The translations under genes and the position numbers were made by a program. Source: Nitrospirota bacterium (GTDB lineage: Bacteria > Nitrospirota > Thermodesulfovibrionia > Thermodesulfovibrionales > UBA6898). From it: DNA of 51,995 bases. The notes beneath the pieces were generated by a model. The model was not told the DNA's origin. It was given only the letters and a program-made list of their open reading frames with translations, and searched no databases. This document shows, in pieces, positions 34,775-42,879 of the stretch (the stretch's first letter is position 1; each line of letters starts with the position of its first letter). The DNA is taken from positions 1 to 51,995 of the forward strand of contig JACRLO010000041.1 of the NCBI GenBank assembly GCA_016235245.1, in the 5' to 3' direction.

Positions 34775-35374
34775 ATGATTAAATTCGTAGTTTTTATGTG
34801 CGGCGCAATCGTAATGTCATTTGAAATTCTGGGCAGCAGGGTGCTTGCCCCGAACTTCGGCAGTTCTGTCTTTGTCTGGGGAAGCCTGATCAGTGTCTTC
34901 CTTGCAGGACTCTCTGTCGGTTACTATTTAGGAGGACGACTCGCTGATATCAATCCGTCCTCCCGAAAACTCAGTCTTATACTTATCTCACCGGGCCTGC
35001 TCTTGCTGACGTTTCCTCTATACAGCAGTTTAATATCAGACTGGATATTCATGAAAGATCTGGGTGTGAGGATGAGCCCTCTGATAGCCTCTTCTGTCCT
35101 CTTTCTGATCCCGTCAGTATTCCTCGGCATCGTGAGCCCGTACTCGACAAAACTGATGATCTGCAGCCTGCATACTTCAGGCAAAACCATCGGAACGCTC
35201 TATGCCCTTTCCACGTTCGGAAGTATTATCGGTACTATCATCACTTCTTTTTATCTAATCACTCTGGCTGGCGTCAACGCTCTCATCATAGGGCAGGGAG
35301 TTCTGCTTATCTTTTTGGCGATTCCGCTTTACTTCATGAACTTGAGTTGCAATATGGCGCAGGCTGACCGATAA
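34775..35374 (+). CDS. Integral membrane partner of the spermidine synthase-like protein
   Basis: 199 aa, about six membrane helices: MIKFVVFMCGAIVMSFEILG, SRVLAPNFGSSVFVWGSLIS, YYLGGRLADINPS and GTLYALSTFGSIIGTIITSF. This is the N-terminal membrane domain typical of fused spermidine-synthase-like transporters, here encoded separately and downstream of the catalytic half. ATG 34775 follows taaggaggcgaggc, 11 bp after the preceding stop, so the two are an operon. Confidence 0.8.
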   Translation: MIKFVVFMCGAIVMSFEILGSRVLAPNFGSSVFVWGSLISVFLAGLSVGYYLGGRLADINPSSRKLSLILISPGLLLLTFPLYSSLISDWIFMKDLGVRMSPLIASSVLFLIPSVFLGIVSPYSTKLMICSLHTSGKTIGTLYALSTFGSIIGTIITSFYLITLAGVNALIIGQGVLLIFLAIPLYFMNLSCNMAQADR

Positions 35375-35521
35375 GGGATACCAATCCCAGCAGTGGAAAT
35401 TAATATTTATCATTAATGGGTGCGACTTTGTGGCCGAAACACGCACCATCAGGTTGTTTGCGAGGTCTCTCATCCCATTCGTAATGTTCATATGGTTTAG
35501 TCCGTCTGAAACTGAGGGATG

Positions 35522-35751
35522 GTAGGTGTAACAAACTAATAATTATGGTGCGTTTTAACTCCGGTAAGATGGTATCTACCGATATCGCTTTTGGGGCAGG
35601 TTTCGATATCAACTACAACTTTCGTTGCGGGAGGGCTAAGGGCTTCCGCCTTGTCTCCATTCATAAATTAATGAAATCACACTTTCGGCCACAGCTCAAG
35701 AGTGCAAGAATCGTCTTTACAACATTTGCAAACGCTTTTCTTACTTCTTCC
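35522..35751 (+). repeat. Dispersed repeat, copy 2 (complete: A plus B)
   Basis: A part 35522-35618 (ggtgtaacaaactaataatt, then gatggtatctaccgatatcg) and B part 35624-35751 (gttgcgggagggctaaggg through aacatttgcaaacgctttt). The A part holds inverted GATATCG/CGATATC arms. Copy 4 matches A, copies 1 and 3 match parts of B, all in the same orientation. No ORF lies in it; the rest of the 35375-35941 gap shows nothing else recognisable. Confidence 0.75.
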
Positions 35752-35941
35752 ATTTGTCAATGTAGCTGCTAAATCTTGTTAAAAAGGGAGGACTTATCTT
35801 CATGTTCGATGACTTGATTTCATGGCTTCCTTGTTACAAACTGCCCCGCGATAGGGGAAGTGCGCTTTTCAAATAAAGTATCTTTACTGAATAGGTCGGC
35901 TTGTATAAAATACCATCACAAAGTTTGGATATTTAAAATCG

Positions 35942-36502
35942 ATGGATAAAGCCGAATCTAAAATAATGGCCGAAGTTGCCGCCGGAAATCTTTCGGCGTT
36001 CCGCGAGATTGTCGAATGCTACCAGAATAGCTTGCTTAATTATGCCTATAGATATACCGGTGACAAGGGTGCAGCAGAGGACATTGCTCAAGAGGTTTTT
36101 CTGAGGGTTTTCAAAACAGCAAAGGATTACCAGCCTCTTGCGTCTTTCAAAACGTGGCTTTTTAAGATTGCGACCAATCTCTGCCTCAATGAACTGAGGG
36201 ATAACAGGTTACATAGAAATACCATAGACATCTTTGAGCTGAATGAAGCTGGCTTTGTTGCTCTTGCTTCGGACCGCTTCTCACTGGAAAAGCAAACTGA
36301 AGACCGCCAGTTAAGCACGATCCTGATGAAAGCGCTCAATAGTCTTCCGGAAAAACAGAAAGTCGCCCTGCTTCTGCACAAGTACGATGGCTTTAGCTAT
36401 GTCGAAATAAGCCGCATGATGATCTGTTCAGTTTCCGCCGTCGAATCCCTCATACACAGGGCACGGAAGGGGCTCAAAAAGCAAATGTCCCCCTATCTCT
36501 GA
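35942..36502 (+). CDS. ECF-family RNA polymerase sigma factor
   Basis: 186 aa. Region 2: LNYAYRYTGDKGAAEDIAQE, VFLRVFKTAKDYQ, FKTWLFKIATNLCLNELRD. Region 4: LNSLPEKQKVALLLHKYDGF then SYVEISRMMICSVSAVESLI, HRARKGLKKQM. Followed immediately by a zinc-finger anti-sigma gene and a Spy-like periplasmic gene, a pattern of envelope or metal-stress ECF systems. No SD is evident before ATG 35942. Confidence 0.93.
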   Translation: MDKAESKIMAEVAAGNLSAFREIVECYQNSLLNYAYRYTGDKGAAEDIAQEVFLRVFKTAKDYQPLASFKTWLFKIATNLCLNELRDNRLHRNTIDIFELNEAGFVALASDRFSLEKQTEDRQLSTILMKALNSLPEKQKVALLLHKYDGFSYVEISRMMICSVSAVESLIHRARKGLKKQMSPYL

Positions 36503-36553
36503 TTTTTTTGTTTCGTCCCGCAAGTTTTTCCCCTTATTAGTGTTTAAGTAGTT

Positions 36554-36970
36554 ATGAGGGCCTGCAAGGAAGTTCAGGAAAAGTTGTCTGCATTCATAGA
36601 TAATGAACTGCCGCCCCCGGAGCACAGCCTGATCGAAAGGCATCTGACGCAGTGTCAATTCTGCACTCAGGAGGAAAAGTCACTTCGGAAAATCAATGAC
36701 TTATTGGATTCAATACCCGACGAGAGCCCGGTTCCGACATTCGCTTCAACGGCTGTCCAGCGGGCTGCGGCATGGAAACGGTGTGATTATGTAAAAGAAT
36801 ATCTTTACATGTATGCTGTTGCTTTCGTATCTCTTTTATTCAAGGCGGAATACTACGCAACTACAAAGGGACGCTATCCAGCTTACCGCCATCTGCGCAA
36901 CTTCGATGATTTTCCGCCCGAGTCGCTTTCAGGTATCTACATTGGCCTTATTCGGGAAGTGTCCAATTGA
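36554..36970 (+). CDS. Zinc-finger (ZAS) anti-sigma factor
   Basis: 138 aa. The N-terminal CKEVQEKLSAFIDNELPPPE then ERHLTQCQFCTQEE contains H-x3-C-x2-C, the ZAS metal site that controls the cognate sigma. The middle has one weakly hydrophobic stretch (YAVAFVSLLFKAEYY), perhaps a membrane anchor. It lies 51 bp after the ECF gene; its TGA overlaps the TTG start of the next gene. Confidence 0.85.
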   Translation: MRACKEVQEKLSAFIDNELPPPEHSLIERHLTQCQFCTQEEKSLRKINDLLDSIPDESPVPTFASTAVQRAAAWKRCDYVKEYLYMYAVAFVSLLFKAEYYATTKGRYPAYRHLRNFDDFPPESLSGIYIGLIREVSN

Positions 36971-37407
36971 AGGACCTTCTTATATTATTCCTTTCAGTTA
37001 TTATCATTGTCTTTCTTGTAAATAAAGTGAGGACAACCCGCCGTAAACCGATCAGGGGTTATCTTGACCTGATTGAGCTCACCGAGGATCAAAAACAGAA
37101 GGTAGAAGAGATAAGAAAGAGCTTCCTGCCTGAGGTTGCAGGAGTCAGGCAAGCTCTTCGTCAAAAAAGGCTCGAACTGAGTGATCTGCTCTTTGCTGAA
37201 CATCCCGCCATGCAGGAAATCGATTCCAAAAGCAGGGAGATATCAAGTCTTCAGACTGAACTGGAAAGAAAAGTCATTGACCACATACTTGAAGAAAAGG
37301 AACTCCTTTCCTCTAAACAGAAAGAACAGTTCTATAAAGTAATACGGAGCGAATTTGAAGGAGGTGGATTAGGAGTTCACGGAGAAAAAGCCCCCAGGGG
37401 AAAATAA
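36967..37407 (+). CDS. Spy/CpxP-like periplasmic sensor or chaperone
   Basis: 146 aa starting at TTG 36967, overlapping the anti-sigma stop (TTGA). An N-terminal membrane segment (DLLILFLSVIIIVFLVNK) is followed by a long helical region with LDLIELTEDQKQKVEEIRKS and VRQALRQKRLELSDLLF, the pattern of the Spy/CnrX/ZraP "heavy-metal resistance" family. It probably feeds an envelope signal to the sigma/anti-sigma pair, as CnrX does, but no metal-binding His cluster is seen. Confidence 0.75.
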   Translation: MKDLLILFLSVIIIVFLVNKVRTTRRKPIRGYLDLIELTEDQKQKVEEIRKSFLPEVAGVRQALRQKRLELSDLLFAEHPAMQEIDSKSREISSLQTELERKVIDHILEEKELLSSKQKEQFYKVIRSEFEGGGLGVHGEKAPRGK

Positions 37408-37429
37408 CTATTTCACAAAGGAGGAAACG

Positions 37430-38590
37430 ATGAGAAAGACAGCAGTGTTATTCGCAGCGCTTCTATTGGCGTTGTTTATCAGCAACATAGTTCACGCATC
37501 AGAGAGGGTGGCCTTTGTGTCCAGTGAGGGCGAGAATAGTGTCACCGTGATAGATCTGAACACAGAAAAGGTGATAAAAACCCTGCCTGTCGGATTAGTG
37601 CCCCATGCGATGGCAGCAACTCCAGACGGCCGTATTTATGTAAACAATCGGGGCAGTAAGAACGTCACGGTAATTAAGGCTGACGATTGGACTGTGGTTA
37701 AGACTATCGACCTGCCCGCGACTTCTTTCCAACTCGCCATATCACCCGACGGAAAGACACTGGCTGTTGCCTACAAAGACGCGCTGAAGTTGTCACTTAT
37801 CGACACGGCAAGCGATACGATCACCAAGACGGTTGATCTCGGCGAAGTGAAGGGCGAGTTTAAGGCCCCGATGGTGAAGCATCCGTATTGGAGTCCTGAC
37901 GGAAAGTTCATTTATGCTCCTGATTCGGTGAACGGCAACATCGTCAAGGTCAATGTTGCCAAGGGCAGCATCGACAAATTGATCACGCTTCCGGGTGGCA
38001 GCCATTACCTGCATTCTTCACCTGACGGTAAGGTGCTCTATTCTGTAAACGAGAAGACCAAGACCGGTACCAGCCTGACCCTTATCGATGTCGGGACAGA
38101 TACTATTATCAAGGACATTCCTTTCCCGTTAGCTGAAGGCGAAAAAGGTCCTGGACACCATGGTGCTTTCAGCCCTGATAACCGTTATTTCTTCTTCTGT
38201 AATGAGGGCGGGTCTCATATCGCAGTCCTTGATACGGCAAAGAGGGAGTGGATCAAGACGATCAAGTCCGGCAATGGTCCAGGGCATCCGTCGATCTCCC
38301 GCGATGGGAAGTATTTCTTTATTGTGCACCACAATGACGGTGTAATTTCCGTGGTGGATATCGCAAAGCAGGAGAACATCAAGGATATCCGAATCGGCAA
38401 TGGAACCAAGCAGGCGCATGCCTCCTATTTCACGCCTGACGGCAAGTTCTTCTACGCGGTGGCTTCAGATGATAAGACAATGGCAAAGATCGATGTTGCC
38501 AAGATGGAGGTTGTCTCAACAATTGCTGTGCCCGCAAAGGTTATGTTCTTCGGTATCAAAGAGGGCAAGGAGTTTCCGAGCACCGAATAG
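37430..38590 (+). CDS. Periplasmic YVTN-family beta-propeller protein
   Basis: 386 aa with signal peptide MRKTAVLFAALLLALFISNI...VHAS. Repeating blades such as ENSVTVIDLNTEKVIKTLPV, SKNVTVIKADDWTVVKTID and VISVVDIAKQENIKDIRIGN form a seven-bladed YncE/NirF-like propeller. No haem-binding CxxCH is present. RBS acaaaggaggaaacg. It follows the Spy-like gene by 22 bp and may be the main target of the ECF system; binding partner unknown. Confidence 0.85.
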   Translation: MRKTAVLFAALLLALFISNIVHASERVAFVSSEGENSVTVIDLNTEKVIKTLPVGLVPHAMAATPDGRIYVNNRGSKNVTVIKADDWTVVKTIDLPATSFQLAISPDGKTLAVAYKDALKLSLIDTASDTITKTVDLGEVKGEFKAPMVKHPYWSPDGKFIYAPDSVNGNIVKVNVAKGSIDKLITLPGGSHYLHSSPDGKVLYSVNEKTKTGTSLTLIDVGTDTIIKDIPFPLAEGEKGPGHHGAFSPDNRYFFFCNEGGSHIAVLDTAKREWIKTIKSGNGPGHPSISRDGKYFFIVHHNDGVISVVDIAKQENIKDIRIGNGTKQAHASYFTPDGKFFYAVASDDKTMAKIDVAKMEVVSTIAVPAKVMFFGIKEGKEFPSTE

Positions 38591-38642
38591 CTCATAACCA
38601 ATTATAGTTTGAACAAAATATGTCTTCAGGAAGGGGGCTTTT

Positions 38643-39836
38643 ATGGATAAAAGCGAAGGATCTCATATACTTCGATTCGACCGGGTAGAGTTAGCCGGTT
38701 CACTCGGTGATCTTGGAACGCTGCTGCCAATTGTAGTGGCAATGATCCTGATCAATAAGCTAAGTCCTTCTGCGGTGTTTCTTTCCTTTGGCGTGTTTTA
38801 TCTCATCGCGGGAGTTTACTACCGACTTCCGGTGCCGGTTCAGCCTCTGAAAGCTGTGGGTGCCATCGCTATTGCCTCTCCCGCGTTGATTACAGAGTCT
38901 GTAATAGGCGCATCGGGCATTATATTCGGCGTTATTCTGCTGCTGCTGGCGTTTTCCGGCACTGTAGATAAGATTGCAAAACTGTTTACTCAGCCCGTTG
39001 TCAGAGGAATTCAGCTTGCGCTTGGCCTCGTCTTCCTGAGAAAAGGGGTGGAGTTGATCGTTGGAAAGAATCTGTTTCTTAGCGGTGTGGCTGGCACATA
39101 TGCTGAATACAACATAAACCTCATTATTGGGATAGCTGTCTTTCTTCTGGTGCTGGCCCTTCTCGACAACAAGAAACTGCCTGCCGCCATCGCTGCCGTT
39201 GTTGCCGGCATTGTCGCCGGGCTATTACTTGGTGGATTTGATAGCCTTAGGTTTTCGATAGGTCCTACCGAAATGCATTTCATTTCCCCATCTCTGAAGG
39301 ATTATTGGACAGCCTTCATAATGCTCATATTGCCTCAGATGCCGTTGACTATAGGCAATGCCTGTGTGGGCACCGCCGATACGTGCTACTCTCTCTTCCC
39401 GAAGAGTCACATGCTTTCCAAAACAAAGGCTGGCAAGTTCGCCTTGACCATGGGCATAGTCAACTTCCCTACCGGTTTCTTGGGCGCTGTACCGATGTGC
39501 CACGGAACTGGGGGGCTTGCTGCTCATTACCGTTTTGGGGCAAGAACAGGCGGGGCTCCCATTATGATTGGCGCTCTTCTTGTCGTCATGGCACTGGCCT
39601 TCGGGGAGTTCGGGTTTACCCTGCTCGCTATGATCCCTAACTCGGTGCTCGGGGTACTGCTCATCTTTGCTGGTCTGGAACTCTGCCCATTGATACGCAG
39701 CCTCAAGGAAAATGAGGAGTTCTTCGTAGCCCTTCTCATCGCCGGTATTGCACTTTCAGTGACCAATATGTCATGGGCCTTTGTAATAGGAATAGCCGCT
39801 GATCTGTTTATCCGGAAAATGAAAATCAAGATCTAG
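38643..39836 (+). CDS. MOT1-type molybdate/sulfate transporter
   Basis: 397 aa, ten or so membrane helices. VELAGSLGDLGTLLPIVVAM, RLPVPVQPLKAVGAIAIASP, PQMPLTIGNACVGTADTC and GAVPMCHGTGGLAAHYRFGA are the conserved motifs of the MOT1 family (high-affinity molybdate uptake). RBS aggaagggggctttt. With ModABC in the nif operon this would be a second oxyanion route, here in the accessory module. Specificity (molybdate or sulfate) cannot be read from sequence. Confidence 0.85.
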   Translation: MDKSEGSHILRFDRVELAGSLGDLGTLLPIVVAMILINKLSPSAVFLSFGVFYLIAGVYYRLPVPVQPLKAVGAIAIASPALITESVIGASGIIFGVILLLLAFSGTVDKIAKLFTQPVVRGIQLALGLVFLRKGVELIVGKNLFLSGVAGTYAEYNINLIIGIAVFLLVLALLDNKKLPAAIAAVVAGIVAGLLLGGFDSLRFSIGPTEMHFISPSLKDYWTAFIMLILPQMPLTIGNACVGTADTCYSLFPKSHMLSKTKAGKFALTMGIVNFPTGFLGAVPMCHGTGGLAAHYRFGARTGGAPIMIGALLVVMALAFGEFGFTLLAMIPNSVLGVLLIFAGLELCPLIRSLKENEEFFVALLIAGIALSVTNMSWAFVIGIAADLFIRKMKIKI

Positions 39837-39969
39837 CTCCAGCATTAATAACAAAGACTGAAGCCAAAACAGATGGATTCAATATTACATAGTTTTAAAA
39901 AATCGCTTTTGCTTATCTTAAATCTATGGTCATTCATATTTTATTCACATGTATAGGTAAAATACTTAT

Positions 39970-40317
39970 ATGTTGATACGTGTTTTGATTCTTGTACTCT
40001 CAATCGCAATTGGCATACAAAATACCTGTCCCCAGGGCTGGGCCGCAAAAACAGCTTTTGTTACTTGTGGCTCGGCCAAACAGTCAGCCCACTGCCCTAT
40101 GCATGAGCAGAAAGAGTCGAAACAGGATGGGCAGGATGATGGCAAAAAAGGCATTTCGATTGTGAAGCAGGCATTTGTGATTCATATAGGCAGCCAGGAC
40201 AATGCCTTTCAGATGCTTGAATATGAGACTGATACCCAGCCTATTGCTTCATTGTCTCTGACGGAAATATTTTCAGAGCCTCTATTTAAACCTCCTATTC
40301 CCTCCAATTTCGCGTAA
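39970..40317 (+). CDS. Small secreted Cys/His-containing protein
   Basis: 115 aa, unrecognised. Signal peptide MLIRVLILVLSIAIGIQNTC; then AFVTCGSAKQSAHCPMHEQK with Cys, His and Met residues that could bind soft metals. The C-terminal EPLFKPPIPSNFA resembles the ends of other small exported metal-linked proteins (compare SGLSPPVA of the gene at 33365). No RBS is evident, so translation is uncertain. Confidence 0.5.
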   Translation: MLIRVLILVLSIAIGIQNTCPQGWAAKTAFVTCGSAKQSAHCPMHEQKESKQDGQDDGKKGISIVKQAFVIHIGSQDNAFQMLEYETDTQPIASLSLTEIFSEPLFKPPIPSNFA

Positions 40318-40433
40318 AGGACTGCTTTTCTCCCGTTGCCGTGATATGATCGGGCCAGGGGGCGTTACGCTCACCTGAATCTGTCTGCATCACGAGCAAC
40401 AAACAACTTATGCGTTAATCAAATGGAGGTTTT

Positions 40434-41615
40434 ATGAATAAGACAAAGGCGCTCGGAAATAGCGCAATAGTGTTGTATTTTATTATCGGACTTGAGATCA
40501 TGATTATGATAAGCCCTTTTGCCGGATTCTTTTACTCGGTATTCAACCCGTTTCTTTTGGCAATCGCTAAATACCCTTCAACAAAATGGCTCAGTTCTTT
40601 CTTTCTGCCCCATATGGTGGTACCACCCGACGACTTTCTGAAGTTCGTTCGAGTTATGGGATCTGTATTGTTTGTGCTCGGCATGGGTATCTTCTTTATC
40701 TGCGCATTTCAGGTCTATGCAAATAAGTTCCTGAAAAGAGGCACAGCCTTAAAGGGACTTTACTCGGTTATCAGGCATCCGCAGTATGTTGGCCTCGGCA
40801 TTGCCGGTATCGGGCTTTCGATTCTCTGGCCGAGGTTTCTTGTGCCAATGCTCTGGCTTGTAATGATACTACTTTACTACTTCCTTTCGAAGGATGAAGA
40901 AAGAAGAATGCTGAAGCAGTATCCCGACACCTACAGGGCATACATGGATAAGACCGGTATGTTCCTGCCTAAGCAGATTGAAAAGATATTACTGCCGAAC
41001 AGTGCGGCTGGCAAATTTGCAGTCTTCGTGCTGATAGTCGTCTTCACCGTAGGCGGGGCCTTTTTCTTAAGGGACTACACGGTAAAACATCTTCCAATCT
41101 GGTCAGGTTCCAATGTTGCAGTGCTCGGGATTTCCGATACTGACATGCCGATGATGAATCACAGAATGCCGGATATTCTCAACATGGATGAGGTCAAGAA
41201 CAGACTGAAAGATGATGATCATTATCTGGTCTATTTTCTGCCTGCCAACTACATCATGCAAGGCCTTATTGCCGATACAGGCGGGGACTGGAAGCTATAT
41301 AAGCAGCATCATACTGTCAGCATGATTACTGACTGGATATTTCATCCTTTCAGACATCTTACAGAGGGCCACCATGCCATGCACGGAGCCTCAGACCATG
41401 CCGGCCATGACATGGGTTCTGGTATTGCGCGAAGACTTGTTTTCCTGAAGATCGAGGCCGTGACTGTGGATCAGCCCTATGACCTGCTGTCAATCAATGC
41501 GAAGAGGACTCCGCTGTTCATGGTAGATGTCGAGATCCACGGGCTAAGTCTACTTGAGTTGAAGGACCTCCCGAGAGATACAGGATGGGGAACTGTTCCG
41601 ACACCTGTGTTTTAA
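40434..41615 (+). CDS. ICMT-like membrane methyltransferase with a soluble C-terminal extension
   Basis: 393 aa. Residues ~1-185 contain four to five helices and the ICMT/PEMT motif LKGLYSVIRHPQYVGLGIAG with KDEERRMLKQYPDTYRAYMD. After another helix (AVFVLIVVFTVGGAFFL, ~200) a ~180-residue domain follows, probably external, with a His/Met-rich stretch (HHAMHGASDHAGHDMG). Family role: SAM-dependent methylation of an unknown substrate; the extension is not one I recognise. RBS aatggaggtttt. A hairpin follows. Confidence 0.75.
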   Translation: MNKTKALGNSAIVLYFIIGLEIMIMISPFAGFFYSVFNPFLLAIAKYPSTKWLSSFFLPHMVVPPDDFLKFVRVMGSVLFVLGMGIFFICAFQVYANKFLKRGTALKGLYSVIRHPQYVGLGIAGIGLSILWPRFLVPMLWLVMILLYYFLSKDEERRMLKQYPDTYRAYMDKTGMFLPKQIEKILLPNSAAGKFAVFVLIVVFTVGGAFFLRDYTVKHLPIWSGSNVAVLGISDTDMPMMNHRMPDILNMDEVKNRLKDDDHYLVYFLPANYIMQGLIADTGGDWKLYKQHHTVSMITDWIFHPFRHLTEGHHAMHGASDHAGHDMGSGIARRLVFLKIEAVTVDQPYDLLSINAKRTPLFMVDVEIHGLSLLELKDLPRDTGWGTVPTPVF

Positions 41616-41637
41616 GAATAAAAAGTAAAGTATGCAA

Positions 41638-41667
41638 GGCTCCTGCCCCAACTTTGGTGCAGGAGCC
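41638..41667. terminator. Hairpin after the ICMT-like gene
   Basis: GGCTCCTGC-(12 nt)-GCAGGAGCC, perfect 9-bp stem, followed by ATAAAATTA instead of a clean T-run. The rest of the gap to 42073 holds a perfect GTTTACA-AAAAC-TGTAAAC palindrome (41804-41822) and repeat copy 3. Confidence 0.65.
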
Positions 41668-41838
41668 ATAAAATTAACTATCCTCTTGCGGAGCAAGAAA
41701 ACTTACTATTGAGCTTAGATTTCTCAGACACGGCGTTTGTTTCTGCTTCAAGTGTGGAGAGAGTTTCGGTTTCTTGAGGTTGAGCAGAGAAGTGAAGAGT
41801 ATCGTTTACAAAAACTGTAAACACAATTAGTGTTCAGG

Positions 41839-41889
41839 ACAGCTCAAGAGTGCAAGAATTGTCTCTACAACATTTGTAAACGCTTTTCT
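41839..41889 (+). repeat. Dispersed repeat, copy 3 (end of B part)
   Basis: acagctcaagagtgcaagaa followed by ctctacaacatttgtaaacg matches the last ~50 bp of copy 2. It lies on the left of the selenoprotein operon, copy 4 on the right. Confidence 0.7.
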
Positions 41890-42037
41890 CAGCTACTCCC
41901 TGTACTCAACGCTAAGACCTTCTCTTAGAAACTGCTCAATTCTCCTGCAATTAAACGCGTTTTAGAAAACCGCTCCGCCTATTTTCAGCTCAATTCAAAT
42001 AGAGTCTTCTACAAGCACGATCATTCCAAGATCGTTT

Positions 42038-42048
42038 TATAATATAAT
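42038..42048 (+). promoter_or_regulatory. -10 region of the selenoprotein operon
   Basis: Two overlapping TATAAT hexamers (42038-42043 and 42043-42048) precede the first start codon by ~30 bp. No good -35 box is visible, so an activator or weak promoter is possible. Confidence 0.45.
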
Positions 42049-42073
42049 TATGCAAGAAACAAGAAATGGGGAA

Positions 42074-42553
42074 ATGATGATAAAGATAAAGCTGGGCTAT
42101 GTGATAGTCATCATCTTCATGGTGGCTTTTGCCAGCAGGCTCGATGCGGCTGATGCAATAAATGGATTCACTCAGCAGACCCTTGATGGAAAGACTATCA
42201 GATCCGAAGTGTTGAAGGGATTGCCAATGGTGATTAACATCGGCTCACACTGGTGACCACAGTGCAAGCTGGAGGCTCCAGCTCTTCAGAAGGCTTATCT
42301 GACCTACGGGAAAAAAGGCGTGTTTTTTCTGGGCATCTTTGCAATGAGCAGCGATGATGAAATCAGGACTTTTACGGAAACCTATAAAATGACTTTCCCC
42401 GTTGGGAGAGAAAACGGAATAGCTGAAAAGCTAAAAGTCAGGGGAATACCAGCGACAATATTTGTTGCTAAAGATGGGAGTATTATCAAACGGCATATTG
42501 GGAGTATCACCTATGAGGAACTATCCACCAATATTGAGGCTATATTGAAATGA
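42074..42553 (+). CDS. Selenoprotein: periplasmic TlpA/thioredoxin-like redoxin with UPQC
   Basis: One frame from 42074 to TAA/TGA region end 42553 is broken only by TGA at 42254. Read as Sec (U61) the protein is 159 aa with signal peptide MMIKIKLGYVIVIIFMVAFA. The redox motif is VINIGSHWUPQCKLEAPALQ: the usual W-C-x-x-C of TlpA/ResA with U in place of the first, attacking Cys. The thioredoxin fold continues with the conserved cis-Pro in KVRGIPATIFVAKDGSII. A perfect hairpin follows the UGA at SECIS distance. ATG 42074 is preferred to 42050 because of the GGGGA just before it. The next gene starts 25 bp after. A single random nonsense mutation exactly at the catalytic Cys is far less likely. 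Confidence 0.88.
42267..42283 (+). promoter_or_regulatory. bSECIS-like hairpin for Sec61 of the redoxin
   Basis: AGCTGGA-GGC-TCCAGCT, perfect 7-bp stem, begins 10 nt after the UGA; the GGC loop starts 18 nt after it. Bacterial SECIS elements lie just downstream of UGA inside the coding region and often have G in the apical loop. Confidence 0.7.
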
Positions 42554-42578
42554 TAAGACGCTTTATGAAGGAATTAAG

Positions 42579-42869
42579 ATGAAAGAAGCATTGTTTAAGG
42601 GCGGTGCGATAACATCAGCTTTAGCTTATTTGTTCTGTTGACAGCTTCCACTGGTACTGGCCAGTTTCGGTCTAGGCAGCTTTACTTTTGCAGTATGGAT
42701 GTTGAAGTACAGATGGATATTTATGGTGATAACTTTTATTTTTCTTGGTTTCGCCTTTTACATGACCTATAGAGGCAAAAAGAAAGCAAGTACATTGCAT
42801 ATAAGTATGCTCTTTGGAACAACTGCACTGTGCATGGGAATGGTAATATTTACGCTGTTTTACAGGTAG
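42579..42869 (+). CDS. Selenoprotein: MerT-like small membrane protein with a Cys-Sec pair
   Basis: Missed by normal ORF calling because of TGA 42639. Read as Sec (U21), the product is 96 aa: MKEALFKGGAITSALAYLFC, then UQLPLVLASFGLGS, with about three helices (residues ~8-35, 43-60, 68-92). This is the layout of MerT mercuric transporters, where the first helix has vicinal Cys-Cys-x-x-Pro; here it is Cys20-Sec21-Gln-Leu-Pro. The stop is TAG 42867-42869. RBS gaaggaatta precedes ATG 42579. The next gene's RBS overlaps the stop. It probably binds or passes a soft metal ion or thiol/selenol across the membrane; the substrate is inferred only from the MerT likeness. Confidence 0.8.
42650..42665 (+). 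promoter_or_regulatory. bSECIS-like hairpin for Sec21 of the MerT-like protein
   Basis: ACTGG-TACTGG-CCAGT, a 5-bp stem with a 6-nt loop holding GG, its loop starting 14 nt after the UGA. Weaker than the other three, but similarly placed. Confidence 0.55.
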
Positions 42870-42879
42870 GAGGTTTAGC

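Noticed and set aside
35522-35618. Repeat A part as an integron attC site
   Set aside because: No clear R''/R' core (RYYYAAC/GTTRRRY) pair and no integron integrase in the window.
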